Of a stretch of DNA of 9,650 nt, positions 1 to 8,900 are shown piece by piece. The DNA lies in contig JAKSAU010000704.1 in assembly GCA_022361535.1 (NCBI GenBank), forward strand, positions 1-9,650, written 5' to 3'. Origin of the DNA: Desulfobacterales bacterium (GTDB lineage Bacteria > Desulfobacterota > Desulfobacteria > Desulfobacterales > Desulfobacteraceae). Position 1 is the stretch's first letter. Each line of letters opens with the position of its first letter. A model generated the notes under the pieces. It was not told the DNA's origin and made no database searches. It was given only the letters and a program-made list of their open reading frames with translations. A program made the translations under genes and the position numbers.

Positions 1-2165
1 AATCTTATGGGTTTGACGACGGCCTTTTTTCCGGCTACAAACCCTCCAATGAAGGGCCTTCCCTTGGTTCCTACGATAAGTCCACCTGGGCTTTTGAAAT
101 GGATTCAAAAGGGGTCCCCAAAATGGATCGCAGCTTAAAGCATGAGCGCTCCGTATTCCAACTGATGAAAAAACACTTTGAGCGGTATGACCTGGATAAG
201 GTATCCCTTGTTACCGGTACGCCAAAAGAAGACCTGCTCGAAGTTTACAAGACCTATGCAGCCACAGGTGCCAGGGGGAAAGCCGGAACCATTATGTATG
301 CCATGGGCTGGACCCAGCATACGGTAGGCACCCAGATTATCCGGACAATGGCCATGATTCAGTTGTTGCTTGGAAACATGGGTGTGGCCGGTGGCGGGGT
401 TAATGCCCTTCGCGGTGAATCAAATGTTCAGGGCTCTACGGATCACTGCCTGCTTTGGCATATCTGGCCTGGTTATCTTAAAACTCCGAGATCCTCAAAT
501 AACAGTCTTGCCGCATACAATAAAAAGTGGACACCGGTATCCAAGGATCCCATGTCTGCCAACTGGTGGCAGAATTATCCCAAATACTCAGTGAGCCTGC
601 TCAAATCCTTCTTTGGTGATAGTGCCAAGAAATCCAATGATTTTGGTTATGACTGGCTGCCTAAGGTGGATGACGGAAAAGGCTATTCCTGGTTTGATCT
701 CTTTGACTCCATGTATAAAGAAGAGATGAACGGCTTTTTTGCCTGGGGCCAGAACCCTGCATGCTCAGGCTCGAATGCCGCCAAAATCAGGAAAGCACTA
801 ACCAAACTCGATTGGATGGTCAACGTCAATCTTTTTGACAATGAAACCGGTTCCTTCTGGAAAGGTCCGGGCATGAATCCAAAAGATATCAAAACTGAGG
901 TCTTCATGCTGCCGGCCTGTGTGGCCGTCGAAAAAGAAGGGTCTGTTACCAACTCCGGTCGGTGGATGCAATGGCGTTACCAGGGTCCCAAGCCCATGGG
1001 TAACAGCAAGCCTGATGGTGATATCATCATGCATTTGGGTCATTTGATCAAAGAAGAGTATGCCCACGGCGGAAAATTCCCGGAACCCATTAAAAACCTG
1101 AAGTGGGACTATGAAACAAACGGTGTTTATGATCCCCATAAGACAGCCAAAGAGATCAACGGATATTTTGTAAAAGATACAAAGGTTAAAGGCAAAATGT
1201 ATAAGAAAGGGACACTTGTTCCCTCATTTGCCTTTCTCCAGGCTGACGGCTCCACCTCATCAGGTAACTGGCTCTATTGCAACTCCTATACGGAAAAAGG
1301 CAATATGTCTGCCCGTAAATCCAATAAGGATGCGGTGAACAAGATTGGTCTTTACCCGGAATTTGCCTGGTGCTGGCCTGTTAACCGCCGCATCATTTAC
1401 AACAGGGCGTCAGTGGATCCAAAAGGACAGCCTTGGGATGAAAAGAACTGGGTGGTCCGGTTTGAAGGTGATGTTAAAAACGGAAAATACGTATCTAAAA
1501 AATGGACCGGAGACGTACCTGACGGCGGCTGGTATCCGCTTGAAAACCCGGATGGGTCCAAACGCGACGATGCAAAACATCCATTTATCATGAGAAAGCA
1601 CGGCCATGGCCAGATTTTTGGTCCTGGACGGGCTGACGGACCGTTCCCCGAGCATTATGAGCCCCTGGAATGTCCTGTGGAAAAGAACTATTTCTCTTCC
1701 CAGATGGTCAACCCGACGGCTGTGGTTTACACAACCAAGGATGATCAGCATGCCACCTGTGATCCAAGATTCCCGTTTGTAGGTACCACCTACAGGGTAT
1801 GCGAACACTGGCAAACAGGTCTTATGACCCGTCCCCAGGAATGGCTCATGGAACTGCATCCTAACGTATTCGTGGAAATGAGTGAAGAACTGGCTCAGTT
1901 AAGGGGCATTAAAAACGGTGAACGGGTGAACGTATCCTCTGCCCGGGCATCCCTTGAATGCACGGCCATTGTCACAAAGCGGCTCAAACCGTTTAAGGTC
2001 GGCTATGCCACGGTTCATCAGGTCGGGCTTCCATGGCACTACGGTTGGCGCTGGCCAGCCACCGGTACCGAGGAAAGTGCAAACCTGCTGACCCCGCCAG
2101 CCGGGGACCCCAATACCAGGATCCCTGAAACCAAGGCCTTTATGGTCAATGTGACAAAGCTTTAA
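1..2165 (+). CDS. fdhA: Formate dehydrogenase catalytic (alpha) subunit, 5'-truncated by window edge
   Basis: Molybdopterin (bis-MGD, Mo or W) oxidoreductase subunit that interconverts formate and CO2 and passes electrons to the FdhB iron-sulfur subunit. The frame is open from base 3, with no start before the first in-frame ATG at 99. The 32 codons before that ATG already read as FdhA/FdnG (SYGFDDGLFSGY near the edge), so the ATG at 99 is internal. About 720 residues are visible of a family length near 1000. Visible landmarks are GWTQHTVG (residues ~102-109), the glycine-rich LLGNMGVAGGGVNALRGES stretch (~122-140), WGQNPACSGSN (~247-257) and the C-terminal molybdopterin dinucleotide-binding domain (~590-720, including LPWHYGWRWP). 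The expected N-terminal Tat signal, [4Fe-4S] site and active-site Sec/Cys lie outside, so Sec versus Cys and Mo versus W cannot be judged. The 12-bp gap to fdhB indicates one operon. Family identity is very secure; periplasmic location is inferred. Confidence 0.96.
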   Translation, partial: SYGFDDGLFSGYKPSNEGPSLGSYDKSTWAFEMDSKGVPKMDRSLKHERSVFQLMKKHFERYDLDKVSLVTGTPKEDLLEVYKTYAATGARGKAGTIMYAMGWTQHTVGTQIIRTMAMIQLLLGNMGVAGGGVNALRGESNVQGSTDHCLLWHIWPGYLKTPRSSNNSLAAYNKKWTPVSKDPMSANWWQNYPKYSVSLLKSFFGDSAKKSNDFGYDWLPKVDDGKGYSWFDLFDSMYKEEMNGFFAWGQNPACSGSNAAKIRKALTKLDWMVNVNLFDNETGSFWKGPGMNPKDIKTEVFMLPACVAVEKEGSVTNSGRWMQWRYQGPKPMGNSKPDGDIIMHLGHLIKEEYAHGGKFPEPIKNLKWDYETNGVYDPHKTAKEINGYFVKDTKVKGKMYKKGTLVPSFAFLQADGSTSSGNWLYCNSYTEKGNMSARKSNKDAVNKIGLYPEFAWCWPVNRRIIYNRASVDPKGQPWDEKNWVVRFEGDVKNGKYVSKKWTGDVPDGGWYPLENPDGSKRDDAKHPFIMRKHGHGQIFGPGRADGPFPEHYEPLECPVEKNYFSSQMVNPTAVVYTTKDDQHATCDPRFPFVGTTYRVCEHWQTGLMTRPQEWLMELHPNVFVEMSEELAQLRGIKNGERVNVSSARASLECTAIVTKRLKPFKVGYATVHQVGLPWHYGWRWPATGTEESANLLTPPAGDPNTRIPETKAFMVNVTKL

Positions 2166-2177
2166 GGAGAGCCAACC

Positions 2178-2897
2178 ATGACGAAAACATTTCTCATCGA
2201 TACCACTCTGTGTACCGCCTGCAGAGGTTGCCAAGTGGCTTGCAAGCAATGGCACGACCTGCCGGCGGAAAAAACCGTGAATATGGGCAGTTATCAGAAC
2301 CCTGAGGATCTGTCCTTTTTAACCTACAAACTGGTTCGCATGTCTGAAGAGATTGTGGATGGCAAACTGAACTGGCTCTTTTTCCCAGACCAGTGCCGTC
2401 ACTGCATTGATGCTCCCTGTTTGGAAACGGCTGCGGATGAAGGAGCGATTTATCAGGATGAACGTACGGGTGCGATTTTGTATACGACCCGGACGGCCAG
2501 CCTGGATCCGGATGAAATCATTGATTCCTGTCCGTATAACATCCCCAGGAAAGCTGAAGACGGGACCCTTTCCAAATGTGATATGTGTAACGATCGCGTT
2601 CATAACGGGTTGAAACCGGCGTGTGTCACCACCTGCCCCACCGGGACCATGAACTTCGGAGACAGAGAAGACATGATGGCGTTGGCCCAGGAACGGCTGG
2701 CAGTAGTCAGTAAACGGTATCCCAATGCCGCATTGCTTGACTCAGATGCATTAAATGTCATCTATCTGGTTGCCCATGATCCAGCACTTTATGCAGAGTA
2801 TGCTGTTGCCAGTGCAGGCCGCGGTAACCAAGGCATGACCCGTACAGCAGCCATCCGTAAAATGATGGGTCCTTTTGGACGTTTAATGCGTGTATAA
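2178..2897 (+). CDS. fdhB: Formate dehydrogenase iron-sulfur (beta) subunit
   Basis: Electron-transfer subunit paired with FdhA, 239 residues. ATG is preceded by AAGGAGA about 8 bases upstream, immediately after the fdhA stop. Cysteines lie at 12, 15, 18, 22 (classic CxxCxxCxxxC), 73, 76, 81, 118 (in SCPYNIPR), 134, 137, 149 and 153 (in TTCPTG). These twelve are exactly enough for three [4Fe-4S] clusters. FdnH-type subunits of membrane-bound formate dehydrogenase-N carry four clusters and a C-terminal membrane helix. Here there is no hydrophobic C-terminal segment, and the tail (to MGPFGRLMRV) is basic and soluble. This matches the small subunit of soluble periplasmic FdhAB of sulfate reducers. 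There is no own signal peptide, so export as a folded complex on a Tat signal of FdhA is the expected route (inference). The second cluster lacks the usual fourth cysteine of the CxxCxxxxCxxxC run (Ala at 85); Cys118 may substitute. Confidence 0.95.
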   Translation: MTKTFLIDTTLCTACRGCQVACKQWHDLPAEKTVNMGSYQNPEDLSFLTYKLVRMSEEIVDGKLNWLFFPDQCRHCIDAPCLETAADEGAIYQDERTGAILYTTRTASLDPDEIIDSCPYNIPRKAEDGTLSKCDMCNDRVHNGLKPACVTTCPTGTMNFGDREDMMALAQERLAVVSKRYPNAALLDSDALNVIYLVAHDPALYAEYAVASAGRGNQGMTRTAAIRKMMGPFGRLMRV

Positions 2898-2916
2898 ATA
2901 ACTTTTAAATCCGGCT

Positions 2917-2941
2917 TCCCCCGGGGAATTTCCCCGGGGGA
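2917..2941 (+). promoter_or_regulatory. GC-rich perfect hairpin in the fdhB-fdhE gap
   Basis: The arms tcccccgggga (2917-2927) and tccccggggga (2931-2941) are exact reverse complements. They form an 11-bp stem with a 3-base loop (2928-2930). The hairpin starts about 20 bases after the fdhB stop and ends 16 bases before the fdhE ATG. No run of T follows on either strand, so it does not look like a complete Rho-independent terminator. More likely it is an RNA-processing or 3'-stabilising stem that separates high fdhAB expression from lower fdhE and downstream expression, or a partial attenuator. Each arm contains CCCCGGGG, itself a palindrome, so alternative DNA structures are possible. The structure is read directly; the role is inferred. 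Confidence 0.75.
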
Positions 2942-2957
2942 TACAAAGGAATAGTAA

Positions 2958-3914
2958 ATGATGCCAAACACCTACACACCAGGTACACCCTCAAAAGTCC
3001 ATGAAACACAGCCTTCCAAATATCAGGCATTAGACCTTACCCAGGATCAAATCAGCCAGATTGCAGGCACGCTTACCCGCACCAGGCCTGCCTACGGCCC
3101 TATAATGGACTTTTACAGCCGCGTCTTTGGTGCACAGGCTGAAACAAGGGCCGCTATCTGTCCGGATCCAATTATTATAGAAGACGATCTTCTGGCACTA
3201 AAACGGGAAAATGATATGCCTTTGATCACCCCGTCTCAATTCAAGATCGATATAAAGGCAGCAAAAAAATTGATGCGGGCAATATGCCAGCTTGCCGTCG
3301 ACCATGCGCCGAAACTTGCCCAAGCCGGAGAAAATCTGGCCTTGTGCCTGGATAAAACCGGAGCTGCCGAATCCAACCTTGACCTTGATCATCTCTTTTT
3401 CGATCTGCTGGATGGCAAAGATATCCAAAAAACCGCAGACAGCTGTAAAATCAGTACAGAAGCCTTAGGGTTTTTCGGGTTTTCAGCCATGCTTCCTTCA
3501 ATTCAGGCTTGCGCCACACAACTTGACGCTTATCTTAAAGAAAAAGAGCAGACTGACAAAGGGTATTGCCCCATTTGCGGCAGCCTGCCTGATTTGTCGA
3601 TTCTGGACGATTCCGGCAAAAAGCTTGTCAGTTGCAGCCTTTGCAGCCATATTTGGCCTGTAAAACGTATGACATGTATTTTCTGTGATGCCACTGGTGC
3701 AGATACTCAGCATTACTTTTACTCCGGTGAAGAACCCGAATACAGGGTCTATTGCTGCGATGATTGCGGACATTATTTAAAAACCGTTGATACGAGACAG
3801 TTGGGAAGAAGATTCTTTCCAAAGCTGGAGCAAATCGCAACACTTCATCTGGACATCAAGGCAAAAGAACGTGGATATCGTCCACCAGAGACCAGCGGAT
3901 CAATAGCCCCATAA
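2958..3914 (+). CDS. fdhE: FdhE-type formate dehydrogenase accessory protein
   Basis: Cytoplasmic maturation factor of 318 residues, close to the family's usual ~300. FdhE proteins are rubredoxin-like, metal-binding proteins that bind the catalytic subunit of exported formate dehydrogenases and are needed for their activity. The N-terminal two thirds are helical and variable. The C-terminal part holds four CxxC pairs: C204-C207 (CPICGS), C226-C229 (CSLC), C240-C243 (CIFC) and C267-C270 (within CCDDCGHYLK). This is the FdhE signature, with an extra Cys266. There is no signal peptide or membrane segment. The start is ATG-ATG at 2958/2961 with AAAGGA upstream; the first ATG is chosen for its spacing of about 7 bases, but the second is possible. 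Position directly after fdhAB fits its role and supports an exported, Tat-dependent enzyme. Confidence 0.92.
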   Translation: MMPNTYTPGTPSKVHETQPSKYQALDLTQDQISQIAGTLTRTRPAYGPIMDFYSRVFGAQAETRAAICPDPIIIEDDLLALKRENDMPLITPSQFKIDIKAAKKLMRAICQLAVDHAPKLAQAGENLALCLDKTGAAESNLDLDHLFFDLLDGKDIQKTADSCKISTEALGFFGFSAMLPSIQACATQLDAYLKEKEQTDKGYCPICGSLPDLSILDDSGKKLVSCSLCSHIWPVKRMTCIFCDATGADTQHYFYSGEEPEYRVYCCDDCGHYLKTVDTRQLGRRFFPKLEQIATLHLDIKAKERGYRPPETSGSIAP

Positions 3915-3929
3915 CCTTAGGAGAATGAT

Positions 3930-4472
3930 ATGCGTGGACTTGCCTTTTCTATTCTGATTTTAGCTATTGTGTTTAACTCTTTGACTGCAATTGCAGCGTC
4001 AGAAGGAGTGGACTTGGATTTCAGCCTTCCTGCTCCTCAGGAAAAGGCAGCATGCCAGTACCTGGGCCTTTCGGGTACAGAAGATTTCATCCCTTATCAG
4101 GTAGATGCAGACATCCTTGTCATTGAGATTTTTTCGATGTATTGCCCGATCTGTCAGCGGGAAGCGCCAAAGGTCAACCAACTTTATGAAAAGCTGAAAG
4201 CATACCAGGAAAAATCTATTCGTCTTATTGGTATTGGGGCAGGAAACTCAAGTTATGAAACACAGTTTTTCAAAGAAAATTATAAAATTGAATTCCCTTT
4301 GTTCAGCGATGATGATTTTAAAATACATAAAAAAGTTGGAGAAAAAGGTACCCCTTTTTTCATTGCCTTAAAACCCGGGGCTCCAGAGGGAAGCCGCATC
4401 TTTTTTACCCATTCAGGAGAAATTAAGGATATTGATGATTTTTTCGAGCGCCTGATAAACGCTTCAGAATGA
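3930..4472 (+). CDS. Secreted thioredoxin-like (TlpA/ResA-type) protein with CPIC motif
   Basis: 180 residues. Residues 1 to ~23 are a signal peptide (MRG, then a hydrophobic run, with cleavage likely near LTAIAA). The thioredoxin-fold active site is SMYCPICQREAP, with C72 and C75 as the redox pair. The expected cis-proline follows at P142 in KGTPFF. A third cysteine, C42, lies in the mature N-terminal region. The Cys-Pro-Ile-Cys dipeptide and the periplasmic targeting fit the TlpA/ResA/DsbE-like thiol oxidoreductases, which reduce specific disulfides outside the cytoplasm. AGGAG stands 6 bases before the ATG, and the gap to fdhE is only 15 bp, so co-transcription with the fdh genes is likely. 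The next gene is a one-cysteine peroxiredoxin that would need such a reductant. The substrate is unknown. Not a cytoplasmic TrxA: signal peptide and CPIC instead of CGPC. Confidence 0.85.
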   Translation: MRGLAFSILILAIVFNSLTAIAASEGVDLDFSLPAPQEKAACQYLGLSGTEDFIPYQVDADILVIEIFSMYCPICQREAPKVNQLYEKLKAYQEKSIRLIGIGAGNSSYETQFFKENYKIEFPLFSDDDFKIHKKVGEKGTPFFIALKPGAPEGSRIFFTHSGEIKDIDDFFERLINASE

Positions 4473-4498
4473 TATGCGATTCATAACGGAGAATAGGA

Positions 4499-5092
4499 AT
4501 GACTACGCTAAAATTGCTTTTTCATATTCTGTGGGTCTGTGTTCTAATGACAACACACGCCTTAGGTGCATCAACGGCCTTTGAGGATAATATTCACGAC
4601 CCTGGCCGCCTTACTCCCATAGACAGCAAACTTAAGGTGTCCGTGGGAGAAGCGGCTCCGGATTTTACTCTTAAATCAGTTTCAGGTAAAAACATTCAGT
4701 TAAGCCAATATAAAGGCAAACACAATGTTCTGATTACATTTGTACCAGCTGCATGGACTCCTGTCTGTTCAGACCAATGGCCTGGATACAATATTGCCAA
4801 GCCCCTGTTTGAAAAACACGACACAATTCTACTAGGCATCACCACAGATAATATTCCGACCCTCTATGCCTGGACCAGGCAAATGGGAGAACTCTGGTTC
4901 GAGGTGTTATCGGATTTTTGGCCCCATGGAAAAACGGCTGATTCTTACGGGGTTCTCAGAACCGATGGGACAGCAGAAAGGGCTTTGTTTCTTGTGGATA
5001 AACAAGGCATCATCAAATGGATTCATGTATCTGACATCAATTTTCGGCCTGATCTGGGAATCATAATGGAAGCAATAAAAGGCTTGGATTAA
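4499..5092 (+). CDS. Secreted single-cysteine peroxiredoxin (AhpC/TSA family)
   Basis: 197 residues. Residues 1 to ~24 form a signal peptide (LKLLFHILWVCVLM core, then ALGAS). The peroxiredoxin motif PxxxTxxC is present as PAAWTPVC, with peroxidatic Cys90. The supporting arginine is probably R161 in AERALFLVDKQGIIKW, and VGEAAPDFTLKS (49-60) is the usual family opening. The only other cysteine is C14, inside the signal peptide, so the mature protein has no resolving cysteine and is of the 1-Cys type (AhpE/BCP-like). It would reduce H2O2 or organic peroxides and then need an external thiol; the CPIC protein encoded 26 bp upstream is the natural candidate (inference). GGAG stands 7 bases before the ATG. 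Last gene of the plus-strand series. The family is secure; the role alongside formate dehydrogenase is inferred. Confidence 0.88.
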   Translation: MTTLKLLFHILWVCVLMTTHALGASTAFEDNIHDPGRLTPIDSKLKVSVGEAAPDFTLKSVSGKNIQLSQYKGKHNVLITFVPAAWTPVCSDQWPGYNIAKPLFEKHDTILLGITTDNIPTLYAWTRQMGELWFEVLSDFWPHGKTADSYGVLRTDGTAERALFLVDKQGIIKWIHVSDINFRPDLGIIMEAIKGLD

Positions 5093-5141
5093 CCTTATTT
5101 TATTATATAACCAACATTCATAAAACGTTAATTCATGTTGC

Positions 5142-5177
5142 CTGTATACGGATCAAAATTGTTTATCTGTATACGGA
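5142..5177. repeat. Two direct copies of ctgtatacgga at the convergent junction
   Basis: The word ctgtatacgga occurs at 5142-5152 and again at 5167-5177, 25 bp apart. Each copy contains the palindrome gtatac. The right copy encodes the last residues (NSVYR) of the minus-strand acyltransferase, and the left copy lies just beyond its stop codon. The 70-bp spacer between the convergent genes is otherwise AT-rich, with only a weak inverted pair (caacat 5112-5117, atgttg 5135-5140, 17-base loop). A small duplication or a protein-binding pair are both possible; the sequence does not decide. Confidence 0.5.
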
Positions 5178-5858
5178 ATTTATACGCTCTTTAGAATCCC
5201 ATATGGCATCTGTATCTTCATAAAGCTCTGCCAAGGTCTTTTCTACTTGTTTCTGCATGCTTTTGAATTCCAATTCGTCCATTTTTTCAGGTACGTCAAT
5301 GGGCTCACCAAACCGGATGATCACCCGGGAAAAAGGTTTTGGTACCATGAACCGGTCCCAGGAATTAAATACCCACCGGTTCTGGCCTGATGTAATGGTT
5401 GGAACAATTGGCAGTCCTGCATATTGTGCAATTCGAATTAATCCGGGTTTTACGGTTCCAAAAGGGCCTTGAGGACCATCTACGATATGGCCGACTTTAT
5501 ACTTTTGGGTGGCAAGGCTTTTAATCTCTTCAAGTGCCTCTTTTCCCCCTTTTGACGAAGACCCTCTTACCGGTCGCCATCCCAGTATACCAACAGCCCT
5601 TGCAGCCATTTCGCCGTCGCGACTTTTAGAGATGATAATAGCGATTGGTTTGCGTGTCGAAAAAAAAGTGATTCCCGGAAAAAACCGCTGATGCCATGAC
5701 GCATAAACCAACTGCCTGCCCGATCGCAAGACACTTTGTTCGTTTTCAGGGTCTACAATTCTCACACGATAAGTGGCAGAAAGCAGTTTTACAAAAAACA
5801 ACCCGCCATGGGGAAACAGATAATGGTAGAGAAAATACTTGAACTTTTTTCTAATCAT
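5163..5858 (-). CDS. DUF374-type lysophospholipid acyltransferase family protein
   Basis: 231 residues, a typical length for this family of the LPLAT superfamily. These proteins are thought to act in acyl transfer onto lipid or lipid A-type acceptors at the inner membrane; the exact acceptor here is unknown. Visible motifs are the active-site region YASWHQRFFPG (His56), ISKSRDGEMAARA (75-87), RPVRGSSSKGG (95-105), DGPQGPFGTVKPG (127-139) and the GLPIVP segment (148-153). The first ~30 residues are aromatic and moderately hydrophobic (FLYHYLFPHGGLFFVKLL), consistent with peripheral membrane attachment or a single anchor. ATG is preceded by GAGG with 8-base spacing. It is transcribed towards the peroxiredoxin gene and follows the large regulator on the same strand after 139 bp, so it may have its own promoter. 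No functional link to the fdh genes is evident. Confidence 0.85.
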   Translation of the reverse strand: MIRKKFKYFLYHYLFPHGGLFFVKLLSATYRVRIVDPENEQSVLRSGRQLVYASWHQRFFPGITFFSTRKPIAIIISKSRDGEMAARAVGILGWRPVRGSSSKGGKEALEEIKSLATQKYKVGHIVDGPQGPFGTVKPGLIRIAQYAGLPIVPTITSGQNRWVFNSWDRFMVPKPFSRVIIRFGEPIDVPEKMDELEFKSMQKQVEKTLAELYEDTDAIWDSKERINSVYR

Positions 5859-5997
5859 AGATTCAACCTCAACTTAAAACAGGATATGAGATCTTTGCAC
5901 TCTTGATATCACCCTTTCCAAAAGCGGCTGGTCAATCACAATGGCGAATACTACTTTCTTTTTTAAAGATGATTATCCAATACTTTTTTAACTTACC

Positions 5998-8900
5998 TTA
6001 CCGTCCTTTCACCTTATTATAAATCTCTATGGTTAAAGCTTCCGGCTCTGCATCGAGCTCAGTTCGCAGGATATCTTTGCAGCGGTCAAAAAGACGGAGA
6101 GCTTCTGTTTTCATACCCGCTTCATAATAAAGGGTCATTAGCTTTCTGAATGCCTTTTCACTACAAGGATCAAAAGAAAGAATCTTCATCCATGTGTCAA
6201 TTGCGTCCTGCCAGTTGTCCAACGAGCGGTGCAGTCCAGCTATTTTTTCTAATACTTCAATGCATTTTTGCCGGTAGTAGTCCCGATGAGATCGTCCCCA
6301 CTCAAGGTATGGGTCATCCCCAAAATAATCTCCGTGATAAAACTCAATTGCTTTTGAAAAACATAGTAGAGACTGTTCAAACTGCCCAGATTCCATATAG
6401 CGGACACCCTGCCCTGCTAAATCTTCAAATAACTGTGTATCTAACGAAACCAGGTCTGAGTCTAAAGAAACCCGACCGGATTTCTGACTGATAAAAAGAT
6501 AGCCAAACGACTTTATATAATTGGGTTCAAGTGCTTTTCTTAGTCGATGAAGATTGATTTTAAAATTCTTCTCACCTGCAGCAACTGATGCATCAGGCCA
6601 AAGCGTATCAATTAAAACTTCCTTTGGAATATCTTTGCCCCCTTTTAAAACTATGGCCTTCAACAATAAAACAGGCTTTCCCCCACCAAATACGGACGGG
6701 TCCAGACTTCGACCGTTGATTTTCACCCTGAAAGCGCCAAAGGTTTGAATAAATAATGTTGGACGTGAAATTCTGTATAGGGGGAAAAGTTTTTCCGTTA
6801 ACCCGGAACGTTCTTTTTTCTTTGCTGCGTCAAGTATTGCTAAAACCTCATCGTCAACAGCATCAGAAAGGGATTGTGTCTGGATTGTCTTATAGTATGC
6901 GACCAATGGTTCAGTCATTTCGTTAGCGAGACCGGCCAAAACAAATGCTTTGCCAAGGATTTTATTATTTAAAAGGGGAAAGCGTAAATACTGATTTTCC
7001 TTTGCTTTGTTAAATGCAGTCAGCAAAAGCTCCTGATCAGGTTTTATAAGGCATAAAACAAAAGCGGTTTCACAAAAACTTAAGTCAGATCCGATCTTAT
7101 CAAAATAAATCAGTACAGGTTCCAATATGTTATGGGCTTTTTCCAGTTCACCAATTTGGAAAAGGGAGATTCCTTTAATCTGCCGGGCTATATTCAGATG
7201 AATATTCCCCCGCTTTGTTCGCCCAAAGCCCTCAATGGCAAGGTTCGCAGATTCAACAGCATTTGGGTAATCTTCTTGGTACAGGCTAACAAGAGATTTA
7301 ATTCGATGAGAAATACCCATGTAAAACTCATTGCCTTCAAGAATGGAAAAATCCGATAGATGGTCTGCAGCCTGGACAGCCTGGTTAAACTGTCCTAAAG
7401 AGGTAAAAAGTGCGGCTTGTGCCTCAACGAATCCAGGGTATAAAAATATCAAACCAAATTTTTCAATATCTGTCTCTGTCTGCGAAAGAAGCTGACTGGC
7501 CAGATCCAAATCACCTTTTTTTATGGCAAAATCGATATTCGTGATATTTTTAAGCGCTCGGTATTCAGGATATTGTCCTTCCCCTGTATAAGTACTTATT
7601 TTTCCAAGCATGTCCCTTGCATTGGCAAAATCACCGGACTGAACAAATCCCAGAGTCAGGATCGTTGAGGCGTTGAGCATAAGATCCTGGTTTTCAATAC
7701 GGCGGGCCAGGAGAAGTGCATTTCTGCAGGCAGAAATACCTTTGGGTATGTCCCCGTTACCTGCGATATAACCAAGACCTATCTGCTGCCATAGCAGCGT
7801 TCTGGCCCAGGTATACCGGTGCATTCCTTTTAAACGTTCAAGGAGCGCTTCCCCTTCGTCAATCCACCTTAAAATCACCCGGGATGGCTGACGGATAAAC
7901 ACGGCGGCTTCAATAAGGTAAGCAATACAAAGAAGCATTCCGCGTATATCCTCCTGCTCGGAAAAGGTTTTAAGTGCATTTTGGAATGCTGAAATATTTT
8001 CCCGCCCCCCTTTAATTCGTCTGGCTGCGGTGGAAAAGAAGACCAGCCAGGGATCTGACTGGCTTATTTCTTTAGGCAATGCAGATATCCATTCTGCCAA
8101 CTGGTCGGACCTGCCGCTGATCAAATCCCCTGCACCCTTAATTCGTATAATGTCTGCCACCTGGCGATAGTCTTGACCGGCGATTAGAAAACTGACGGCT
8201 TTATCGTGGATCTTGTTTTCCCAATAAATCATACCGGCGCGCCGGTTTAAAGAAAGAATATTTTCTTTTCCCACGGTATTCTCAAGATCACTCCTGAGAA
8301 AATCTCTGAACAAATTATTATACTTAAATACAGGCCATTTACTATCAGGCTTGATCTTCTGGATGAACAAATTTCGTTTTTCCAACCGATCCAACACATC
8401 ACGCGGCTCTATGTCTTTAAAAAAAGAGGACAAAATACGGGTATCCAACTCATCAAAGAGAGCAGAGGTCATTAAGAAAGATCTTATCTGTTCAGGTTGC
8501 CTTAAGTAGATCTCATCTGAAAAGTAAGAAAACGCTTCTGATGTCAAGCGCTCGGGTAATTGTTCAATGCCTCGCGATAAGCGAACAGACTCTGAAACAA
8601 GCACAAGTCCCCCGGCCCACCCTTCTGTTACGGATATGATTTTCTCTATTTCACGGACATCCAATTCACCGAAATCAGCTCCTAATTGTTGAAAAAACGC
8701 CAGGGTTTCTTCCCTTGTAAAAGCAAGATCCGTATTCTCCAGGCAGAGCAATTGCTTTTCCATCCGGAACCGGGTTAGATTTAATTTTGGGGCCTTGCGG
8801 GATAAAAGAAAAAATCTTATTGGGCCTGGACTCTCACTGATTAAATGCTCAATAAAATCAAAAGCTGTTCCTTGGCTGTCAATGGTTTCTAAATCATCAA

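Noticed and set aside
99..101. ATG at 99 as the real start of fdhA
   Set aside because: The 32 codons before it are in frame and read as conserved FdhA sequence, with no ribosome site before the ATG; the gene continues beyond the window edge.
798..1139. 113-codon open frame on the minus strand inside fdhA
   Set aside because: Antisense shadow of conserved FdhA sequence with no family resemblance.
1410..1859. 149-codon open frame on the minus strand inside fdhA
   Set aside because: It lies opposite the strongly conserved FdhA coding frame, its translation resembles no protein I recognise, and no ribosome site supports it.
5112..5140. Inverted pair caacat / atgttg as a possible bidirectional terminator between the convergent genes
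   Set aside because: Only six base pairs, AT-rich, a 17-base loop and no T-run next to the stem; too weak to call.
5859..5997. Possible promoter for the acyltransferase (minus-strand TTGACC at 5935-5930)
   Set aside because: No good -10 box stands at the right distance; the match is no better than expected in AT-rich spacer DNA. Nothing else recognisable is in this 139-bp gap.
8233..8246. Perfect 14-base palindrome accggcgcgccggt inside the regulator gene
   Set aside because: It encodes the ordinary NRRAGMIYW stretch of the STAND/MalT-like region; codon choice explains it, and there is no second copy or nearby start.
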